A stretch of 25,680 nt of DNA from Fidelibacterota bacterium (GTDB taxonomy: Bacteria > Fidelibacterota > UBA2242): assembly GCA_023229045.1 (NCBI GenBank), contig JALOAB010000010.1, positions 1-25,680 on the forward strand, read 5' to 3'. The position numbers and the translations under genes were made by a program. Position 1 is the first letter of the stretch. Each line of letters starts with the position of its first letter. The notes under the pieces are model-generated. The model worked only from the letters and a program-made list of their open reading frames with translations, searched no databases and was not told the DNA's origin. Shown piece after piece: positions 23,724 to 25,680 of the stretch.

Positions 23724-24479
23724 TTACTCCCGGTGAATTTTATATCCAGCCCAGGATTGGCAAACCGGCATCACTTCCAGGTCGTTGACATTGACATGCG
23801 CCGGTAAATGGGTAACCCAAAAAACGATTTCAGCAATATCCTCGGCGGTAAGCGGTTGACAGCCTTGATAAACCGCTTTGGCTTTGACAGTGTCGCCTTT
23901 GAATCGCACCAGCGAAAACTCGGTCTCGGCAATTCCCGGTTTGATATTTGTAACCCGAATTGCCGTACCGCTCAGATCGGGACGCAGATTGCGACTGAAC
24001 TGAGCCACGAAGGCTTTGGTGCCGCCATAAACATTTCCGCCTTCGTAAGGCCAGGATCCGGATATCGAACCGATATTTACAATGTGTCCCGAATTCCGCG
24101 CGACCATTCCCGGTAAAATGGCGCGCGTCATGTACATCAACCCTTTGATATTCGTATCCACCATCGCATCCCAGTCATCCAGATCGGCGGATTGAGCTGG
24201 TCCGAGACCGGCGGCGAGACCAGCATTATTTACCAGTATGTCAATAGCTTTGAATTTTTCAGGTAATTCGGTAAAGGCTTGTTCGACGGCTTTCCGCCGG
24301 CGAACATCCAGAGTAACCGGCAAAACAGCTACCTTTTTGCCGAGTTCGGCTGAGATGGCTTTCAGGCGTTCGGCACGGCGTCCCACCAGGATCAGATTCC
24401 AGCCTTCCGTGGCGAATCGTTCGGCAATGCTTTTGCCGAATCCCGCCGTCGCCCCTGTAATTAAAATATTTCTGGCCAT
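23724..24479 (-). CDS. Short-chain dehydrogenase/reductase (YdfG-like)
   Basis: A classical SDR of 251 residues. The nucleotide-binding motif is ITGATAGFGKSIAERF, with GRRAERL afterwards suggesting NADP preference from its basic residues. NNAGLAAGLGP follows, and the catalytic tetrad appears as NIGSISGSWPYEGGNVYGGTKAF (Ser, YxxxK). LRPDLSGTAIRVTNIKPG and the ending LEVMPVCQSWAGYKIHRE resemble E. coli YdfG, which oxidises 3-hydroxy acids such as serine and reduces malonic semialdehyde. The substrate here is inferred only. AAGGAG lies five bases upstream of the ATG at 24477-24479. It is divergent from the N-acetyltransferase-like gene. Confidence 0.9.
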   Translation of the reverse strand: MARNILITGATAGFGKSIAERFATEGWNLILVGRRAERLKAISAELGKKVAVLPVTLDVRRRKAVEQAFTELPEKFKAIDILVNNAGLAAGLGPAQSADLDDWDAMVDTNIKGLMYMTRAILPGMVARNSGHIVNIGSISGSWPYEGGNVYGGTKAFVAQFSRNLRPDLSGTAIRVTNIKPGIAETEFSLVRFKGDTVKAKAVYQGCQPLTAEDIAEIVFWVTHLPAHVNVNDLEVMPVCQSWAGYKIHRE

Positions 24480-24582
24480 AATGCTCCTTTCATGGCGGAA
24501 AATTTCCGGTTAAACGCTTAAATATGCAACTGTAAATTTCAAGGCGACTTTGTGGTGTGCCCTGATTCACTTAATTTTAGTT

Positions 24583-25425
24583 ATGGAATTATCAAAAACG
24601 GTCGATACTCAGCAACATTATGACGGAGTCGAATATTTTTGCAAACTTTTCCAGATCGATAATTCCGAACATTCCATAGCGCACGTTTCTAAAATATTAC
24701 GCAGTTTTTCACTCCTGCCCTATGAAAACCTGAGTAAAATTCTGAATCTCAATCGCAAATGGGACGATTCACCATTCCGCTGGCCGCACGATATTATTTG
24801 TGACTATGATAAATTCAGGTTAGGCGGCACCTGCTTTTCGCTGACTTTTTTCCTTAAAACGATCCTCGATTATTTCGGATATCAAACGATAATTCTGATG
24901 GCGGATATGAAATCCGGGCGCAATACTCATTGTACCCTGCAACTCGATTTTAACAACCGCGAATATTTACTCGATCCGGGATACTTATTGCACTACCCAT
25001 TGCCTCTCGGCGAGCCGCTGATATCCGGAAATGTCCAACTGGACTATGACCCATTTACCGAACGCTATACGCTTTTTACCTTTGAAAATGGCAAACAAAA
25101 ATGGCGCTATTCATTTCTAAAAAAAGCAACCTCTATAGAAGATTTCCAACGCTACTGGCAGGACTCATTCCATTGGATGACCATGCACGGCATCTGCCTT
25201 TCCAAACGCGATAAGGAAAGGTTCATCTACCTGCATAATCATTATCTGAAATTGGAAAGCAGTTCGGAAAGATATAAGGGCAATGTCAAGACCGAGGTCG
25301 CGGAACTGGCTCAGCGTTGGTTTGATATTTCGCCTGAGATCGTGCGTCGGGCAGAAAAAGCCCTGCGGGAAAATTTGTATCACGACCGCGAATTGGGCTA
25401 TAAAGTCCCAAAATGGGTAAAGTGA
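24583..25425 (+). CDS. Arylamine N-acetyltransferase-like protein
   Basis: A 280-residue protein of the NAT fold. The catalytic triad is visible as Cys84 in RLGGTCFSLTFFLKTIL, His116 in GRNTHCTLQLDF and Asp131 in YLLDPGY. The SLLPYENLSKIL stretch near residue 45 matches the NAT N-terminal helical motif (PFENL). NATs transfer acetyl or other acyl groups from CoA to arylamines, hydrazines or amine intermediates of secondary metabolism. Here the usual RGGYC is LGGTC, so it is a divergent member. I use the ATG at 24583; a TTG at 24550 would add eleven hydrophobic residues without support. It is the only substantial plus-strand gene, convergent with murA, and seems to be transcribed alone. Confidence 0.82.
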   Translation: MELSKTVDTQQHYDGVEYFCKLFQIDNSEHSIAHVSKILRSFSLLPYENLSKILNLNRKWDDSPFRWPHDIICDYDKFRLGGTCFSLTFFLKTILDYFGYQTIILMADMKSGRNTHCTLQLDFNNREYLLDPGYLLHYPLPLGEPLISGNVQLDYDPFTERYTLFTFENGKQKWRYSFLKKATSIEDFQRYWQDSFHWMTMHGICLSKRDKERFIYLHNHYLKLESSSERYKGNVKTEVAELAQRWFDISPEIVRRAEKALRENLYHDRELGYKVPKWVK

Positions 25426-25451
25426 TTATTATTTTTTTTATCTAATCGCGT

Positions 25452-25680
25452 TTACTGCTCGCGACTGATATTCGCTCCCAGTTTCCTAAAGCGCGGTACA
25501 ATGTCTTCGTAGCCGCGATCAATCAGCTCGGCTTTCTCGATTTTACTTTTACCACGGGCGATCAGGGCGGCGATCACCAACGCGATGCCAGCCCGTATAT
25601 CGGGACTGACGATTGGTTGCCCTTTCAGCCGCGTCGGTCCGGAAACGAGAACCCGATGCGGATCGCATTGCCCGATTTGG
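25452..25680 (-). CDS. murA: UDP-N-acetylglucosamine 1-carboxyvinyltransferase, C-terminal end
   Basis: The last 76 codons of MurA, which transfers enolpyruvate from PEP to UDP-GlcNAc in the first committed step of peptidoglycan synthesis. The translation contains the C-terminal signature SPDIRAGIALVIAALIARGK followed by ELIDRGYEDIVPRFRKLGANI, matching the conserved RAGAAL...IDRGYE...LGA pattern. The gene enters from beyond the right edge, so the PEP-binding Cys loop is not visible. The stop at 25452-25454 lies 26 bp from the convergent acetyltransferase-like gene. The T-rich sequence between the two stops might help termination, but no hairpin is seen. Confidence 0.94.
   Translation of the reverse strand, partial: QIGQCDPHRVLVSGPTRLKGQPIVSPDIRAGIALVIAALIARGKSKIEKAELIDRGYEDIVPRFRKLGANISREQ

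Overview
The window reads as chromosomal DNA of a Gram-negative, probably anaerobic, uncultured bacterium. The evidence is a Wza-type outer-membrane polysaccharide exporter, a six-domain ribosomal protein S1 with long charged tails, a YbbR protein, a type 2 isopentenyl-diphosphate isomerase, a TrpRS carrying a Thermotoga-like Fe-S cysteine signature, and apparent use of selenocysteine. The gene set would fit an FCB-group or candidate-phylum bacterium, but that placement is an inference. Nearly everything is on the minus strand, so the genes read from high to low coordinates. No phage, IS element or CRISPR array was seen.

Layout. (1) 1-8664: a Wzx/Wzy-type surface-polysaccharide operon on the minus strand: ugd, rfbB-like dehydratase, wza-like exporter, wzz-like chain-length protein, wzx flippase, family-2 glycosyltransferase, wzy-like polymerase and a family-4 glycosyltransferase cut by the window edge. 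Its distal genes (1 to about 4000) are visibly more AT-rich, as is common for exchangeable polysaccharide genes. (2) 8825-13000: a membrane-anchored VWA-type protein, tsaD and a YbbR/CdaR-like protein. (3) 13011-18200: rpsA (with its own terminator), cmk, an rRNA pseudouridine synthase, scpB and scpA. (4) 18264-20464: trpS, an HNH nuclease gene and a multi-zinc-ribbon protein. (5) 20713-21446: a possible small membrane protein, a 159-bp tandem repeat built from the 3' part of a tRNA gene plus its terminator, and tRNA-Ala(GGC). (6) 21502-24479: SDR, type 2 IDI (fni) and an exported metallophosphatase-fold protein. (7) 24583-25680: an arylamine N-acetyltransferase-like gene on the plus strand and the C-terminal end of murA on the minus strand.

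The main discovery candidate is the exported protein at 21502-22623. A conventional ORF call gives 304 residues starting at a TTG. The reading frame actually continues upstream through one TGA to a proper ATG, ribosome-binding site and signal peptide. The TGA falls at the second Cys of a Cys-Gly-Cys signature. It is followed, after exactly 18 nt, by GGU in the loop of a 7-bp hairpin (loop GGUCUG), the same geometry and loop core as the E. coli fdhF SECIS. I therefore call it a selenoprotein with a Cys-Gly-Sec motif. Its fold resembles UshA-type metallophosphatases, but every metal-binding motif has decayed, so a redox or binding role is more likely than hydrolysis. No selA, selB, selC or selD gene lies in the window.
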